This document shows, piece by piece, positions 12,901 through 29,784 of a stretch of DNA of 64,000 nt (positions within the stretch are counted from its first letter, which is position 1; each line of letters begins with the position of its first letter). The notes under the pieces are model-generated. The model made no database searches, was not told the origin of the DNA, and saw only the letters and a list, made by a program, of their open reading frames with translations. This DNA comes from Phoronis australis (lineage: Eukaryota > Phoronida > Phoronidae), in contig NMRA01000199.1 of assembly GCA_002633005.1 (NCBI GenBank), positions 89,457 to 153,456 of the forward strand, written 5' to 3'. Position numbers and translations under genes: made by a program.

Positions 12901-15900
12901 ACACCAGATCACTCTTGATTCACTGGCGACTGTCTTGATTCACAGAGTTAGCCCTTTGTGACGCTAGCTTGCGTTAACAAGAATTCAAATCTCAGTCCGT
13001 TCCAAGTCGATGACTACCTCACCGCTGTCACTTTATTTTGTCCATCTGTTGACAAACAGGAGGGAGTGGCAGCACAGAAAGCTGAAGATGAAGAGTCGTG
13101 TCTAGGGCAAGCCTACCTCAAGTATCTGGATGCCTTGTCCATAGACAGCAGTCGTGCTGTGTACAACTTCCATGTGGGTCGTATGCTGGTTGTGCAGGGA
13201 AACTATGACGATGCCGTGCTACGGCTGGAGCAGACCATCAGCTGGAACCCCACTCACGAATGGGCAGGGTAATATGTAGTATGGAGTTGAAATGTGGCTT
13301 ATAGCGTGTTTGGCCACACTGTAGAAGTCTGGCTAATAGCATGTCTTTCTGCATAGTAGTTTTCTTACTATTAGTGGGCTTGGATATGCAGTCGTGGTTT
13401 AATTTATTGCTCACCTAAACATTGATTCATTGTGACATAATGGCTTGGCAGTGTTTTTGTACTTATAGTTTAAGACAGCTAACAAATGAATACAGTTGGT
13501 ATCATTAAAGTTAACTTTTGATTCAGATTGTTCTCAACTTTTTCATTACCAAAGTCAAGGGGTCCATTCCCTCAGCTGTGACTTGAAGATCTTTAGATCG
13601 GCACATTTAATTAGTTTCCTTGGTCTGCCAATAGACAGTTCTGTAAGATGGAGTCTTTGTAGTGAATTGACTGTACTCCAGGATACGTTTTCTTGACCTA
13701 TAGCACAGTGAGGGTATGCTCGGCACATGAATAATAGCCAGTGTCTGAAATCTAAAGAGAATATCCTATTGCCACATGACATGATGTTTTTTTAAAGAAT
13801 CTAAAATACGTTTGCAAAGCTTTTATTAGTAACTTCAAGTATTGGGTAGTCATTTCTGTGCTGTCAATGAACTGACAATTCCTATAGACCATGTTCAGCA
13901 CACATAATGACACACCATGACAAGCTAACTAAGAGATCCTGGTCTCAAATAATAACAAATTGATTAAAGTATTCAGGCATCTAAGTCTATACCAAATTGA
14001 GAAACGTGGATCTCAGACTCTGGGTGGGATAAGATGCTCATTACCAAAGATCTTTTAGTTTCTTGTGATCTAGTTTTAACTAATATTTTAATGTCAAAAT
14101 GCCCAAATCAATGATGACACATGATTTCCTGTTTTAAATTGTTTTCTTATATGTGAAAATTAATTTCATATTTTAATTGAACATAATTTCAGGTTTTACT
14201 TGGGTTTTGCTCTTTGTGCACGTAAGTCAGGCGCTGGGGAGAGATCTGAAGAGGCCATTAGTTACCTGTTACAGGGGATGGAGGTGCTGATGACTATGAA
14301 CTCTGAATCAGCTCTCAAAGTTGAGGTGGACGGGTGAGTCTATATGTTTGGCTGAAGGCCTGCCATTTGGAATATGGCATTAAGTGTCATTGTGGGCAAA
14401 GTTATGGAATATTAATGAAAGTGCATGGTAAGAGTGTAGCGGGTTTTAATTTAGTACATAGTACGTACTGAGTGCTGTTAGTAATTGCCTTGGGATATCG
14501 CAAGTCACACAATGATGAGTATTGAATGTTTTGACTTTAAATTTTGTGATGATTACAATTGTTTAATGAGGCATGTTTACACTTATATTGTAAGAAGTTG
14601 GAATTAAGCTGTTTTGGCGGGTTACGTTGGACGACTTCAAGGAAATTAAATGAAGTGGTTTTCAAGCCAGAAATAAAACATTAATATGCACTCCATTAAG
14701 GCTACAGTAATAGAAAATGGGAAGTGTTAAGTTTGCCTTATTTTACGACTCAATTTTTTGTGACGCAGCGCAAAATTTTTAAAAATATTTTTAAGGGCTT
14801 TTAGCGATCTGTATGGTAAAATGGTATGTCTTGTTTAATGTTGCCAGAAGACAATGAATGTGAAAAGACCAACATTTGATAAGGTCAATGACACGCGTTC
14901 TTTTTGACTTAAATCTTCCTCAAAGAATTAAATTAATAATTGCTTAATTTTTGTAGGGATGTCAAGAAAACTTTGTATGGTGAGGATCCTCTACAAAACA
15001 CAAACGTCCATCTTCTCCGCGGTATTAATGAGTTGGCGAAGCTGTTAGTCACAACACCAGTCAAAGATGCCATGAGCCCAGAGGATATCTGTCATGTGTA
15101 AGACGAGTATACCAAATATGGTTTTACTGTTTAAACAAAAATATGTTACAATAAGCCTATGAAACTGGATTGAAATGTTTCCTTGTCGTGATGGAATTAA
15201 TTTCATTTTCGATTTTGTGTAAAGTACTATTTAGCTGACTACCTGGTGAATTTTAAAAAGTTTAGTGTATAATATTGTCTAGTCTTTTTCCAATCATGGT
15301 ACTTAAATATTCAAAGAATTTGCAATGTGTATCTATTGAATGTTACAGGGCTGCCCTGTTGTCCTCGCACACATTGTCTAGTCTGGCACGTGGCGACGTC
15401 TATCAACAGTTTGAGTGGATCTTATTGGACGCTCATATGCGTCTGCTTCAGATAGCCTCAACAAAACAGAAAGATAACCACAAACTCATAGCCAGCCGCT
15501 GTGAGAAGCTACTGGCACTAATTCGATTTTCGTCCATACCCATGAATGAAGAACTACTTTCATTACAGAACAAGGTACGGTATTCGTGAATGTCATATTG
15601 GGCATAGGTTGTATTGATATGTATTGCTATGTCATGTTGGACATAAGTTGTATTGATACATATTGCACTGATATTTGTTGATGCAAAAATATGTTGCAGC
15701 AAATTTGGAATTCAGATTTTTTTTCTTAAGTTAAACAGCTGAAATTTTGCTTTCAATTCATATTTTTGTCTGAAGTTAAAACAGCTGAAATTTTGATTTC
15801 ATTCAATTACAAAAATTGTTTTTCATTGAAAATAAATAGGTAACCTTTGTTTTTATATTATGCAATCTTCAATAAAATTATTCCAAATGGATTTTACTGT

Positions 15901-18900
15901 GCTCATTATGATTGTAATTATTATTCAGACATGTCAAACATTAGTGAGTCTGAACCCGTGTAACAACCAAGCCTTGTATCGCCTTGGAGCGGCTCTTCTG
16001 GATCACTATGACAACAGTTCAAGTGGTGATGCAGCTGATAAACTGCTGGATGACGCACGTAGATCATTTGAGGCAGCCATTGCTCTTGAAGGAAAACCGG
16101 CCAGTGGAGAGCCACCAGAGCAACTGACTGGTAAGGCTGTTTGTTTGGGTACAGAATTATACTCAATGTGACTATAATATTTGTTGATGTTTTTGATTGC
16201 TTGTAAGAAGACGTGAATGCAGAATTCCGTAAAAGTGAAGATGATGGAGGTCATTTAGTATCAAGTGGAAATGTTATTAGTTTTAAAAACAATTGATGAA
16301 TTTTATCACAACCTAGTTTTCTTGAAATTGTAAAAAAATTCATGAACATCAAAATTTGTTGTAAACTGTATGGACAAAAATATTTTTTCTTTTGGCATTA
16401 AATGCACTCAATTAATGATCATATCTTTGTTCATAGTGTCTCAATTGAAAACAAAAATGCTGGATTTCTATTTCAGCACAACAATGGTGGCAGGATAAGT
16501 TAAAGGAAGAAATTGAGAAAAAGAAAGCTGCTGAGGCAAAAACTGCACCGCCACCTGCTGGACGGGGTGGCACTGCTGCCCGAGGCGCTGGTGCGGGCAG
16601 GGGCGCTGCTGGTGCTGCCCCTAGAGCACGGGGGGCTCTTGCAGCCAAGGGAGCAGCAGCACCTCGAGGGGCTGCTAGAGGGGGAAGAGGGGCGCCTGCA
16701 GCCAGGGGCGCACCAGCACCTAGAGGTGGCGCTGCTGCTGCTAGGGGAGGAAAGGCACCTGCTGTAGCTGGAAAGGTTTGTGTAGTACTGGGTCATGAAA
16801 TGTATCTTTTTAATATGCATTAATTGTAAGTGTACAGTTTAATCCATTAGCAAGTGCCAAAATACTGATAGCACCTTTGGTTTTTGTTAATTAAAACGAT
16901 TTGCTTGATATCCACCTTTAAGAACATTCCTATACATAATATTTTCCAAGCCTGAAATAGGATGATTTCTCAATGTAATCTAAACTGCTACTTCATGGCA
17001 TACACAGCTGTTCTTGTTTGTTTCAGACTGCAGCCAAACCAGCTGCCAAGTCTCCGTCAGCTACCAGTGCTAGTCCACCTAAAGAGGTTGACAAGCCAGC
17101 GAGTCCAGCTAAAGCTGAAGGTATTTCCTCTTGTTTCATCGTTTTGCCTGTGAATGAAAAATTAATCATAATGAACTTGTTTGTAACCTTTGAGGTCATC
17201 ACACTGCATGTTGGCAGTCGTGTAGTTTATCTCAACAGAGGGCAGTCGTGTAGTTTATCTCAACAGAGGTTTCTCAGTCTTGGAACTTCACTGTGGAAAT
17301 ACTTGAAAGAAAGAACTGGTAACAAAACATTTTATGAAATAAGTGAGAATAGACGACAAACACACATCCGAAAATTCCATTGAACTCAATACAGCACCAT
17401 TCAGTGGTCTATTGTCAATGCATAATACAATTATGTAGACCCCTGCACAGTAAAAAAAATCTACATATTCTTGGTAATGGCATGCCATGGCATTTTTTAC
17501 ATTATACTGTTTGTCATTCATTATGTGGGTAACTGTTTATTTTTTAATTAAAGTATTCTATTCTAAAATTACGGGTAATTTCCAGTAATGATGTTTAGTT
17601 CCCTGGGAATTACTCACCTTGACATCTGAATGCTTTTGATTCACTTTCAGAGAAGCTGTAAGGGTGAGTTACATATGGGAAGCTCATCGAATCTTTTGCA
17701 TGTGCTGTACTATATATTTTAAGTCTGGTCTGCATGCCCCCTATTGGTGCAGACCAGACTTAATGTTTGTGATTATATTTCCATGCTGGTTTAAGATTTA
17801 CTTAATTTGTACTGTAATATAGGCAAGATATGTGACTTTTCTTTTAGAAGCTCCTGCCACTGAAAGCTCAGCGCCCAGCCAAAGTGCCACCACAGCTCCC
17901 ATTAACAAGAAGATGTATCAGACACGACTAGGTTTAGCCAGGGTTCTCACGCGAAAAGAGGAAACTCTGGCCGACTCTGCCAAGTACTTCCACGAGGTTA
18001 TCACCATGGCCCCTGAGGTAATAACAATATGTTTTGGCACTTACATGTCTTGGCTGATTGAAAATCAAATAATATTGTCCTGAAATAAATCACTGGTCTG
18101 TTAAGGAACTAATTGTGTGAATAGCTGATGGCAGTTTTGGCATAAAATTTCAATATTCATGATTATATCTCTCCCATATACTATAAAATCTCATCAGTTT
18201 CCAACAAAAATGATTGTCAAATTCTTTTTAATCATGTTTTGAGGGTCTCTAACTCTTAAGGGTTGTGAATGCGCAAAATTTTTCAAACTATTGTCTTTTG
18301 GTGGGTAGTATGTGCTATATCTGCTGTATGAAGCTTCAACATGGACAAGTGGTAATTTGGTGCCACATGTTTTGTATGGGGAAAAGGGAGAGAATAAAAT
18401 TTAATTTACCTGTCATATTGTGTTCTAAATCAGTGACATTTTACTGTACCTCACAACCGGGTCACTTGCTCAGTAGTTTCCAGCTTCAAATTTCATTCCT
18501 CGGTCGTATGGGTTTTCGGTAAAGTGGACACAATCATTTATACTCATTGACAAGTCAACCTTACATCTGAGTAACTATTCAAAAGGTGTCCAGCTGGTTT
18601 AAATGTTTAACATGATGTGGTGAATCATTTGTATTATAGAGCTTGTCCAATCACAAATGCTTGAAACCAAGTTGACCCTGAGCCATTTGTTTCAAATTCA
18701 TTGTCCAATAGACATGTAATTAACATTCTGTAGAATGACAGTAACTTTAAGTTTTGTCACATAAACTTAACACTTAAACTTCTTTTACGAAGGTCCATGA
18801 TGCTTATATAGAATTTGGGGAGAAGATTGCACCGAAGGACCCAATGGCTGCTGTAGACGTATACTGCAGATTCCCCTTGTCAGACAATCCATCATTTGAC

Positions 18901-20108
18901 GATGCATACATCCTTGGGGAAATTGTACGGCTGCTGATGAAAGCGGAGCAATATGACGATCCACGACTTGGACCTAACATGATTGCATATGGGAAGGTGA
19001 TGGGCTTAGGTGAGTGATGATTAACCTTTGAGTGTGTTAGACTTCAGAGGCTAACAAGGATTTTTAATGTTATGTAATTGTGGCAGTAGACAAAGGCCTG
19101 CATGCAGCAGTCATGAATAACTAATTTTTTAAATACACTTTCACATCAATACAGAAATGTAAATATTAACCTTTTATTCAAAATTCACGGAGGTAGTAAG
19201 TCCAAAATTATGGTATTGCATGTGATACTGCGTGGTCTTATAGTGATTTAAAAAAATTACTAAAATTGGTCAATTGAAAGGACTGGTTTGGTTAAAGGGG
19301 AGTGCATCCATTTATGATGTTACCTTTAGTAATAGTAAAAATACAGATCGTTGCCAATTTTGGGGGTGACCTCTTTCCAAGTTAATTACTCTCCATGTTA
19401 TGATAATAATAATTGACTTTAACAAGTCAGCAGAAGACCTGTATCATCATCCTTTGCTGAGCAAACACACATGACTGACACAGACTGTGTTCAATGGTTC
19501 ATGCAAGTATGAAGTATTTGAGTTTGTTCAATGGAGGTGAAATGTAAAATCAAGATGCAGACCATTAGATTATTAGGTATCGTGGGTTGTGAATAATAAC
19601 CATGAAAACAGTAATTAATATTTAGTTACAGGGTATCGCCTGGATATATTTAGGGATTTGTATTTCTACTAATTGCACCATCAAAAATTTTGTTCCATTT
19701 GAAACTAAGGCAGAAACTAATTTAACAAAAAATTTTTAAAAAGTCATAAAAAGTCTGATATGTAAGCCATTCATAAATCCATTGTAGTTTGGATTGTTCC
19801 TTAATCGACAGAGCTGATAGAACAGACTGAAGATGATTGATAAAACTGTGCACTGACACACATTTAGCAACAGATGGCACCACTATACTGTAACTACGTG
19901 TAACTGTTTCCAGTTTACATGATGTCAAGTTGGTTGTGAATATTAACATGACTCGTAATATCTTGCAGGTGTTCTAGAGAAGTATGTACAGAAACTTGAT
20001 GACAAGTTTAAGACAGATCTGCTCAAGTCAGTCTATGCTGGAGTGAATGGCAAGACTGTAGACGACCCCGAGATGCAGGCATTCTTTAAATTCAAATGCT
20101 GGATCTAG
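2450..20108 (+). CDS. Cadherin-like/U-box-like/TPR protein, 21 exons
   Basis: Joined exons: 2450-2533, 3152-3229, 4534-4738, 5513-5679, 6377-6674, 7101-7174, 7796-7846, 9575-9689, 11229-11366, 11689-11864, 12342-12572, 13060-13268, 14193-14333, 14957-15097, 15349-15574, 15929-16130, 16477-16775, 17027-17120, 17848-18017, 18793-19009, 19969-20108. They sum to 3,456 bases (1,151 residues), with phase conserved at every junction. The ATG at 2450 is the first after an in-frame TAG at 2438. Domains by residue: two cadherin-like beta-sandwiches (about 9-101 and 104-186), a U-box-like domain (about 195-270), a helical region, TPR-type helix pairs (about 404-845 and 985-1090) and an Arg/Gly/Ala-rich segment (about 865-945). 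I see no signal peptide or membrane span, so it is probably intracellular. Function is not known to me; a ubiquitin-linked TPR scaffold is inference. The weakest splice site is the acceptor before 18793, which has a poor pyrimidine tract. Confidence 0.85.
4953..5109. repeat. Interspersed repeat family A, copy 1
   Basis: Shares the ordered words 'gcaaaattctaattgcaaaatg', 'ggtcatcagggaatgctact', 'ctggccatcatgac' and 'aattcctgatcattttgt' with the copies at 23007-23181 and 59372-59524. It is intronic to the 21-exon gene. No known family name can be given from sequence alone. Confidence 0.7.
6377..6674 (+). other. Exon 5: U-box-like domain without zinc ligands
   Basis: After the end of the second beta-sandwich, this exon reads 'FEDPVSLSPFYRPISI', then 'HTFSEPIVSNL', 'FDPLNENPL', 'NWRITDYEIDKKLS'. 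The order (DPVxL, HTF, a helix, DPxxxxPL, then a C-terminal helix) follows the U-box fold of UBE4-type E3 ligases. There are no RING-type Cys or His zinc ligands, as expected for a U-box. If correct, the protein could recruit an E2 enzyme. This rests on pattern reading only and needs a profile search. Confidence 0.55.
8150..9270. repeat. AT-rich degenerate repeat with a 239-base tandem duplication
   Basis: This stretch of intron 7 is built from diverged copies of words such as 'ctgttttgtaaattcaa', 'aaatcaaccttgttttg' and their near-complements. Inside it, a unit of about 239 bases starting 'cttcccaccgacagg' occurs twice in tandem, at 8691-8929 and 8930-9165. The copies differ by scattered substitutions and small indels. 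No coding sequence is seen between exon 7 (ends 7846) and exon 8 (starts 9575). Confidence 0.8.
9892..9983. repeat. (CA)n microsatellite
   Basis: A long CA tract with a few CG, CATA and CCA interruptions, lying in intron 8 about 200 bases after the exon. Open frames across it on both strands are artefacts of the dinucleotide repeat. Confidence 0.97.
10421..10680. repeat. Minisatellite, about five copies of 53-60 bases
   Basis: The motif 'cataactaga', followed by 'tgttaattgagtttgtgtattctgctgagtgacatg' with variation, recurs with starts near 10428, 10488, 10542 and 10595, plus a partial copy near 10643. Copies differ by substitutions and small indels. The array lies in intron 8 of the plus-strand gene. 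Confidence 0.8.
16477..16775 (+). other. Exon 17: Arg/Gly/Ala-rich low-complexity segment
   Basis: The exon opens with a basic and acidic helix ('WWQDKLKEEIEKKKAAEAK'). It continues into about 80 residues made almost only of Ala, Gly, Arg and Pro, with repeated 'ARGA', 'APRG' and 'GRGG' words. It is much more GC-rich than any other exon in the window. RGG-like segments often bind RNA or drive phase separation; that role here is inference. Exon 18 continues with an Ala/Pro/Ser/Lys linker ('KSPSATSASPPKE'), which points to a long disordered tail between two TPR blocks. Confidence 0.85.
17213..17268. repeat. Exact 28-base tandem duplication
   Basis: The 28-base unit beginning 'ggcagtcgtgtagtttatct' is repeated twice in a row without mismatch (17213-17240 and 17241-17268), in the intron after exon 18. 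Identity this high suggests a recent slippage event. Confidence 0.9.
17719..17763. repeat. 16-base inverted repeat
   Basis: Perfect 16-base arms (17719-17734 'ttaagtctggtctgca' and 17748-17763) are separated by 13 bases, in the intron before exon 19. It could be a small foldback remnant or an RNA hairpin. Confidence 0.8.
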
Positions 20109-20804
20109 TGGTCTACAAATCAAATCTTTTGTGAACTGTGTTGGTGTCTGTTGTCCCACAAACCACATTCAGCTCCATCTTAAAAAAATGTAAAATACCT
20201 AATATACAGAGGAAATTTAAGGTTTGTTGATTTTTTGATAGTCTGAATTTTATGTCAGGGTTGTGCTTTGAATCATGCTGAGATCACTGACTTCATCTGT
20301 TTTCTTGTTGCAGTATGGATTTTTTTGAATTTGTGACAGTATGTTGATTTTATGCATCTCAAATAGGTACGCGGGTTAACATCATGTTATTTTCCCTGCA
20401 TTATTAAAGTAGTAGGATGAATTTTTTGTGATGTATGTAGTCCGTATTTCCTGTTTTGCATTCTAGTTTGCTTTAAAAGGAGCTGTAATTAAAACTCAGT
20501 GACATGTCTGTTTTTTGAGTTAGTCCTGGACCATTAGGTTAATATGCACTATATGCTATAATATGTATATTTGCGAGCTGAGAAAGAGATGGGCCTGAAG
20601 AGCTGTGTTGTTGTTAGAACTGTAACATTTGCCACTCGAATTATTTTGCATCTGTGGGTTTGTTATTCCAACTTGATGATAGCGTGTTGTGTCATATCAA
20701 GTCCTAACATTTCCAGGGTCTTATTGTTAATCGGGGGCTCGGTACTCACTGGGTATTGTTAATGAAGAACACTGGGGTCCTCTTTTTATTGTTCTTGACA
20801 GAGT

Positions 20805-21232
20805 AATAAACTGGAAGCTGTTCACATGCAAGGGCACGTTCTCGGATTAAGTCTCCCAAGTGAACCTGGTGGCTGGACAGGTGTTACACCAGCGCCACCT
20901 TGTGAAGTTTTAGCTCGCTGCAGTTGCAGGGAACAGTATTGTATGCTTATTACAAGTTGTTAGTCTTCCGTCCACTTGACTGCTATTTCCGAAGTGAACT
21001 ATGTCTTACTCAGAGATTTCTATTTTTAGATGTTATTTTAACAGTTTATTAAGTTTTATATACGTTTGTGTGTGTCTATGTTTGTGTTACTTTTACCAAA
21101 GCTGTGTGTGCTCTATCATGTGTTTATGGTTATGATAGTATTAAATTCTTTAAAAAAACAATGGTTCTATATAGTTTCCCTTCAAAAGGGTCTATAAGTG
21201 TTCAGCACAGGGCCTTTACTAATTGAAATAAA
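20805..21232 (+). other. Candidate polyadenylation signals of the 21-exon gene
   Basis: AATAAA occurs at 20805-20810 and at 21227-21232, about 700 and 1,120 bases after the stop codon. Either could end the 3' UTR. Nothing else coding is seen between the stop at 20108 and the RAD51 stop at 23474. Confidence 0.5.
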
Positions 21233-21703
21233 ACTTATTTTTGAAATTTTCCATTCTACTTTTGCGCGAACTCAATATAAGTGGTTATTATTCTGTGGTC
21301 GAATACACCATAGTTTATGTGAATGAATGTCTAATCCTGGCTTGCACCCGATTACACCAGCACTAATGCCAAAGTTTGAGTCTGAAGTGAGCTTGTAGGT
21401 CTAATCTATGAACCATCAAGTATGAACTGAACTTCGCACTCATCAAGAAGACAAAAACAGACACTCAACTTGAGATCACACAAAGGTAGAACAGAAAATG
21501 TCCAACACAATTTCAAGTACAAATATTAGACCCTGGCCCTGCATACAAACACAGCTCGCAGTCTAATAGCGTTATCTGTGCAATAGGCTGTCTAGCACTA
21601 GAAATGATTTCAAGATGAAGCCATCAGAGATCAAATCAAGTGCACAGGACCATAAACCAGTAATGGTAATAAAGACCAAAACACAAACAGTTTAAAATAT
21701 AAT

Positions 21704-21709
21704 TTTATT
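21704..21709 (-). other. Candidate RAD51 polyadenylation signal
   Basis: TTTATT on the plus strand is AATAAA on the minus strand, about 1.8 kb beyond the RAD51 stop codon. It would leave roughly 480 bases between the two convergent transcripts. Placement is by motif only. Confidence 0.4.
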
Positions 21710-23006
21710 GAAAGAGTCCAATACACTAGAATACTGATAATAGTCTTCGATAATTGATGCTCAGGACAGTGAGATGAGAAAGTAAGGCTGTAATGGGTTA
21801 CAAAATTTTCAGTTTGGTTCGGTTCCTGTTTTCCTCTTGGTTCCCAAGACGTGCATGAAACGTTTTTTTATCACTGCAAAAATACTATTGGTCGTGTGTT
21901 TTTAAACTATTAGAAACCATGAGATGCACTTTTCGTCTTGAATGTGAGTTTAGACACATTCCTACTAAAGTGCATCTTCAGGTAAATAGTTACATGTAAA
22001 CAGTCTCTTCAGATACTTAGTAACTTTATACTATACATGTACTCAGTGCACCTGAAGATGTTTCATGACCAATAGAGCAAAACATTTGAGGCTTACGATA
22101 ATAGATTTCTTTGTTATTGCAAATATTTTTAAATTCTTAACCCAGTTTGGCCAATGGTGTTATGAAGTGTCATTCATTTGACAAAAATCGTACCAGTCGC
22201 AAAATCTATTTACTGCATTTATACATCGTTCACATGCCATCCCATCAGTAGGGGCTGATACCCTAACTGAAAGAAATTCACATGTGAACGCTCGTCAAAC
22301 TTCTGACCTGCCTCCTAAACGTTTGCCCCAAATGCGACAGAAGATTTGCCTTCTTACCATGAGAAGCCTACATTACAATGAAGAAACGTGTGGCTGGACT
22401 GTTCCCTCATTACCATCAATTGATTGGCCACATCAGTATTTTACACATCAATGTTATGAATTACCACTTAAGCCAGCAAATAACACGCCTTGAGTTGGCA
22501 AATGCTCTTTTCAACGCCTGGTCTATCCCTTCATCAGATGTCCTACACGCCTTCTCACAACTCCACACTTGAACGTGACATTAGATACACCAAGCACCTC
22601 ACACTCTAGATGGATCGAACTGCAGTTCAAAATAATTTTAAGCACCAATTACAGCCCTTTTAAAACCCAGTGGAGATATGAAATGCACTGGGCCCATATT
22701 CGCAGCAGATGACGACTTTTCTTCAAAAAAAGGATGCCTGGGTTGACCTTTAAATGTTTGACTTTTACCCTAACAGCAATGAAGATGTCGATTCATATGA
22801 TTGTAAAACAAACTGACTGAAAGCATAACAAGTGTTAAACGCAACCATAACAACCACTTCCAAAATGATTTATATACACTGCAAAGATAAGCTGGTTCAG
22901 TGACCTCTGAAGTACAGTACAAGACAAAAGAATTCAAACAACAAAACGATGGCTAAGTCTGTTAACAGGAAGAATTACTCTTACTAGGGGGGAGGGGGGA
23001 GGGGGG

Positions 23007-23181
23007 GCAAAATTCTACTTACAGAATGGCTTAAGCCACCTTAGGGCTGTTCCAGTACAAATGTAACTTCCCTTTCATTCTGTCATGATGGAAGGCTACT
23101 CTGTTGATAAATTTTGGCATCCCTCCAGCAGTCATGAAGAGGAATTCCGTCATTTTGTCTGAATATACTGGGCTCGTACTG
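23007..23181. repeat. Interspersed repeat family A, copy 2
   Basis: Starts 'gcaaaattctacttacagaatgg' directly after a G-run (22987-23007) and runs to 'gggctcgtactg'. It shares 'gtcatgatggaaggctactct' and 'gaattccgtcattttgtctga' with the other copies. It lies in the RAD51 3' zone. Confidence 0.7.
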
Positions 23182-23471
23182 TAGCGTAACTGGGGAATAA
23201 AGCAAATGATACTACTACCAAGTCGTCCATCTTCTAACTAGAAAATAGAGACCTCAAAGAATATGCTACAAAGGTAATTAAAACCCCACAGTATAAATAT
23301 GGAACAAGTTTGTAGATTCCTGAACAATCATAAACCTATTACTTTCAACCTGTAACCACAGAAGCAGTGAGTGTCATACACCATGACAATGTTGTGCACT
23401 GTGTTAGAGTCTCAACATGGCTGTCCCACGGCACAAAATATTCTCGTCTCCAGTTTGCTTGATTTCTCTTC

Positions 23472-27944
<4,473 letters not shown>

Positions 27945-27962
27945 AATTACAACACAGATTCA

Positions 27963-29784
27963 CCTGAAAAACAAGTTCAACAATGAGAGATAACCAAGGT
28001 TTTACAATTTGATTTGAATTTATTTTCTGGTGAGTGCTTAGGAACTGATAGGATACTGAGTGATATGCCGTTTTTAAAAGTTTCATAGCGTCAGTGGTCA
28101 CTCAGATAGTCCACAGCTGTGTTGGTCAGTTGCCCTACCGTAAGTTTTTACATCGGCATCTTGATGACCTAAACATAGACTCAAGCCTGTCACAAGGTTC
28201 CATGAGTGATTAGGAAAAATCATGGAAGGCACAAAATAGACTATTGAAATGCTATAATGTTTGGTTTGATCATGAAGCTTTTCATGTAAGAAGAGACAAC
28301 ATTTCACCATCATAGTGAAGAGGGAAACCTTGCAAATTGTAGATGTTTTTACATCCTTCCAACACCATGCAATCATACAGTCAACATTTTTTCCACATGC
28401 TTCTTCATTCACCATCAAAATTAATAGTTGACTTCCATGTTACTTTCACCATGCTTGAGGACTGAGGAGGCATGGCAGACGGGGCCATGTCTAATGATTC
28501 GCTATGAAATCAGCAATTCACAGCAGCTACGTTAACTAAGCCATCAGCAGTGGCTGAATTGCTCAACCATGGTTTATCACCTCAATTATCAGTTTGTCTA
28601 TCGAGTTACGGGCTGGTACAGTGAGACGTAATTTAACGTGTCTCACTGCTGCGCTGGCCTTTAGCCGCGCGCACCCTCTATTGGCATCAGAAGACGACTG
28701 TTGCGTGTCTTGGTGCTTGCCGACGTTGGCTGTCCCGGCCCTTATGCCGGTGATGGCGCTACATGAATATTCAGTGGCCCTTATGCGGACGATACAAAGG
28801 CTGGTGCGAGGACTGGACCGGGATGATTCTTCTCTTGACCGACTACCACACTTATAGGAGCACCTTCAATTACTATTGCAAAGTAAGACACCTTTAGAAC
28901 TTACTACAGGAATGCTTTTTTTTAATATTCTAAGTTTTTCTCGAGACACCGGCCAAACATTTCGCCATTATAAAAAGTTGGGCCCTGCACTTTGGTATAT
29001 AAATTTCAATGTATAATAATAGCAAATTGAATTTCTGTGGACTGAAAAACCGAGCTTTGTTTAACAGGTCTCTCAATACTTTGCAAATCTTCTAGTTTGA
29101 CTTACGTAAGCGGGGCAGGTCAGCAACACCAGGACAAACTCAAGGACCTCGCTAAAATCAAGTCAAAATCACGTATTCTCATTCCGTAATCTCGCAAAGC
29201 CTTGCTTTTAACGAGGTCCTGGCGTTTCTGAACTCAGGGCAACTGTCGTTGTAACTTGTAACAATGATGAAACTCTTGAAGATTTGATCATGTGTCTTCG
29301 CCACTGTCACTGAACATTACAATCACGTCGATCGGGTTCATTTTACAGAAAAGTCGGATCTATTTGGTCCCCTAAAACTCTTAGAGTTTACAAGAAATAC
29401 AATGAAATGCATTTTCCACAGAAACTTCTATCCACTCTACCTGCGAATTTCCAAAGATACTTGGGAATCGTTTCTATTTTGATGTTCACCGTTCCTGACA
29501 AGTTTAAGCACACCCGCCAAATTGACGTCATCGAGAAATGAGCCAGGCTAACTTTCATTTCAAACTATTATAAACTATCAAAAAATTTACTTTTTTATAT
29601 CCATTGCATTTAATAAAGTACTTTTAATATAAATTGAGTATTAGTTGGAAATCATTGATGCTTTTATACACTTTTGCTGAAAACGTAAGTTTCAAATTAA
29701 AATAGTTTACATTTCATCCACTAGGGGTTGAACCAGAGCACAGAACTGTAGTGAAGACGAATGGTAGATTCCAAAGGTCTTACC
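27963..29784 (-). other. Probable RAD51 5' UTR intron and upstream exon
   Basis: The acceptor cttgtttttcag ends at 27964, just upstream of the RAD51 start codon. This implies an untranslated exon further upstream. The best donor on the minus strand is ACAAG|GTAAGA with its GT at 29783-29782, so exon 1 would end at 29784. The region 28600-28860 is unusually rich in CpG and includes a reverse CCAAT word (attgg, 28679), which could be promoter or intronic enhancer. This is inference from splice consensus only. Confidence 0.4.
29118..29233. mobile_element. MITE-like element, copy 1 (116 bases)
   Basis: Imperfect terminal inverted repeats of about 17 bases (29118-29134 against 29217-29233) flank a short core carrying 'aggacctcgctaaaa' and 'cttgcttttaacgaggtcct'. 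The same sequence, including the inner words 'cacgtattctc' and 'taatctcgc', recurs as a longer foldback at 54467-54740. No transposase is present. It is best read as a non-autonomous DNA element upstream of RAD51. Confidence 0.65.

Larger units (their letters stand above)
20109..23471. other. Convergent 3' UTR zone, no coding sequence
   Basis: The 21-exon plus-strand gene and minus-strand RAD51 meet tail-to-tail here. Apart from the polyadenylation signals of the two genes, it contains a copy of an interspersed repeat (23007-23181) preceded by a G-run at 22987-23007, and one copy of a 60-base repeat (21485-21545). Open frames in it are short and unsupported. Confidence 0.7.

Noticed and set aside
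17651-17657. Possible 7-base microexon between exons 18 and 19 (ttcag|agaagct|gtaagg)
   Set aside because: Splice sites look good, but including it shifts the frame, whereas joining 17120 directly to 17848 keeps it.
28594-28857. 87-codon plus-strand frame in the GC-rich stretch upstream of RAD51
   Set aside because: No family resemblance and no splice context; more likely promoter-type CpG-rich DNA.
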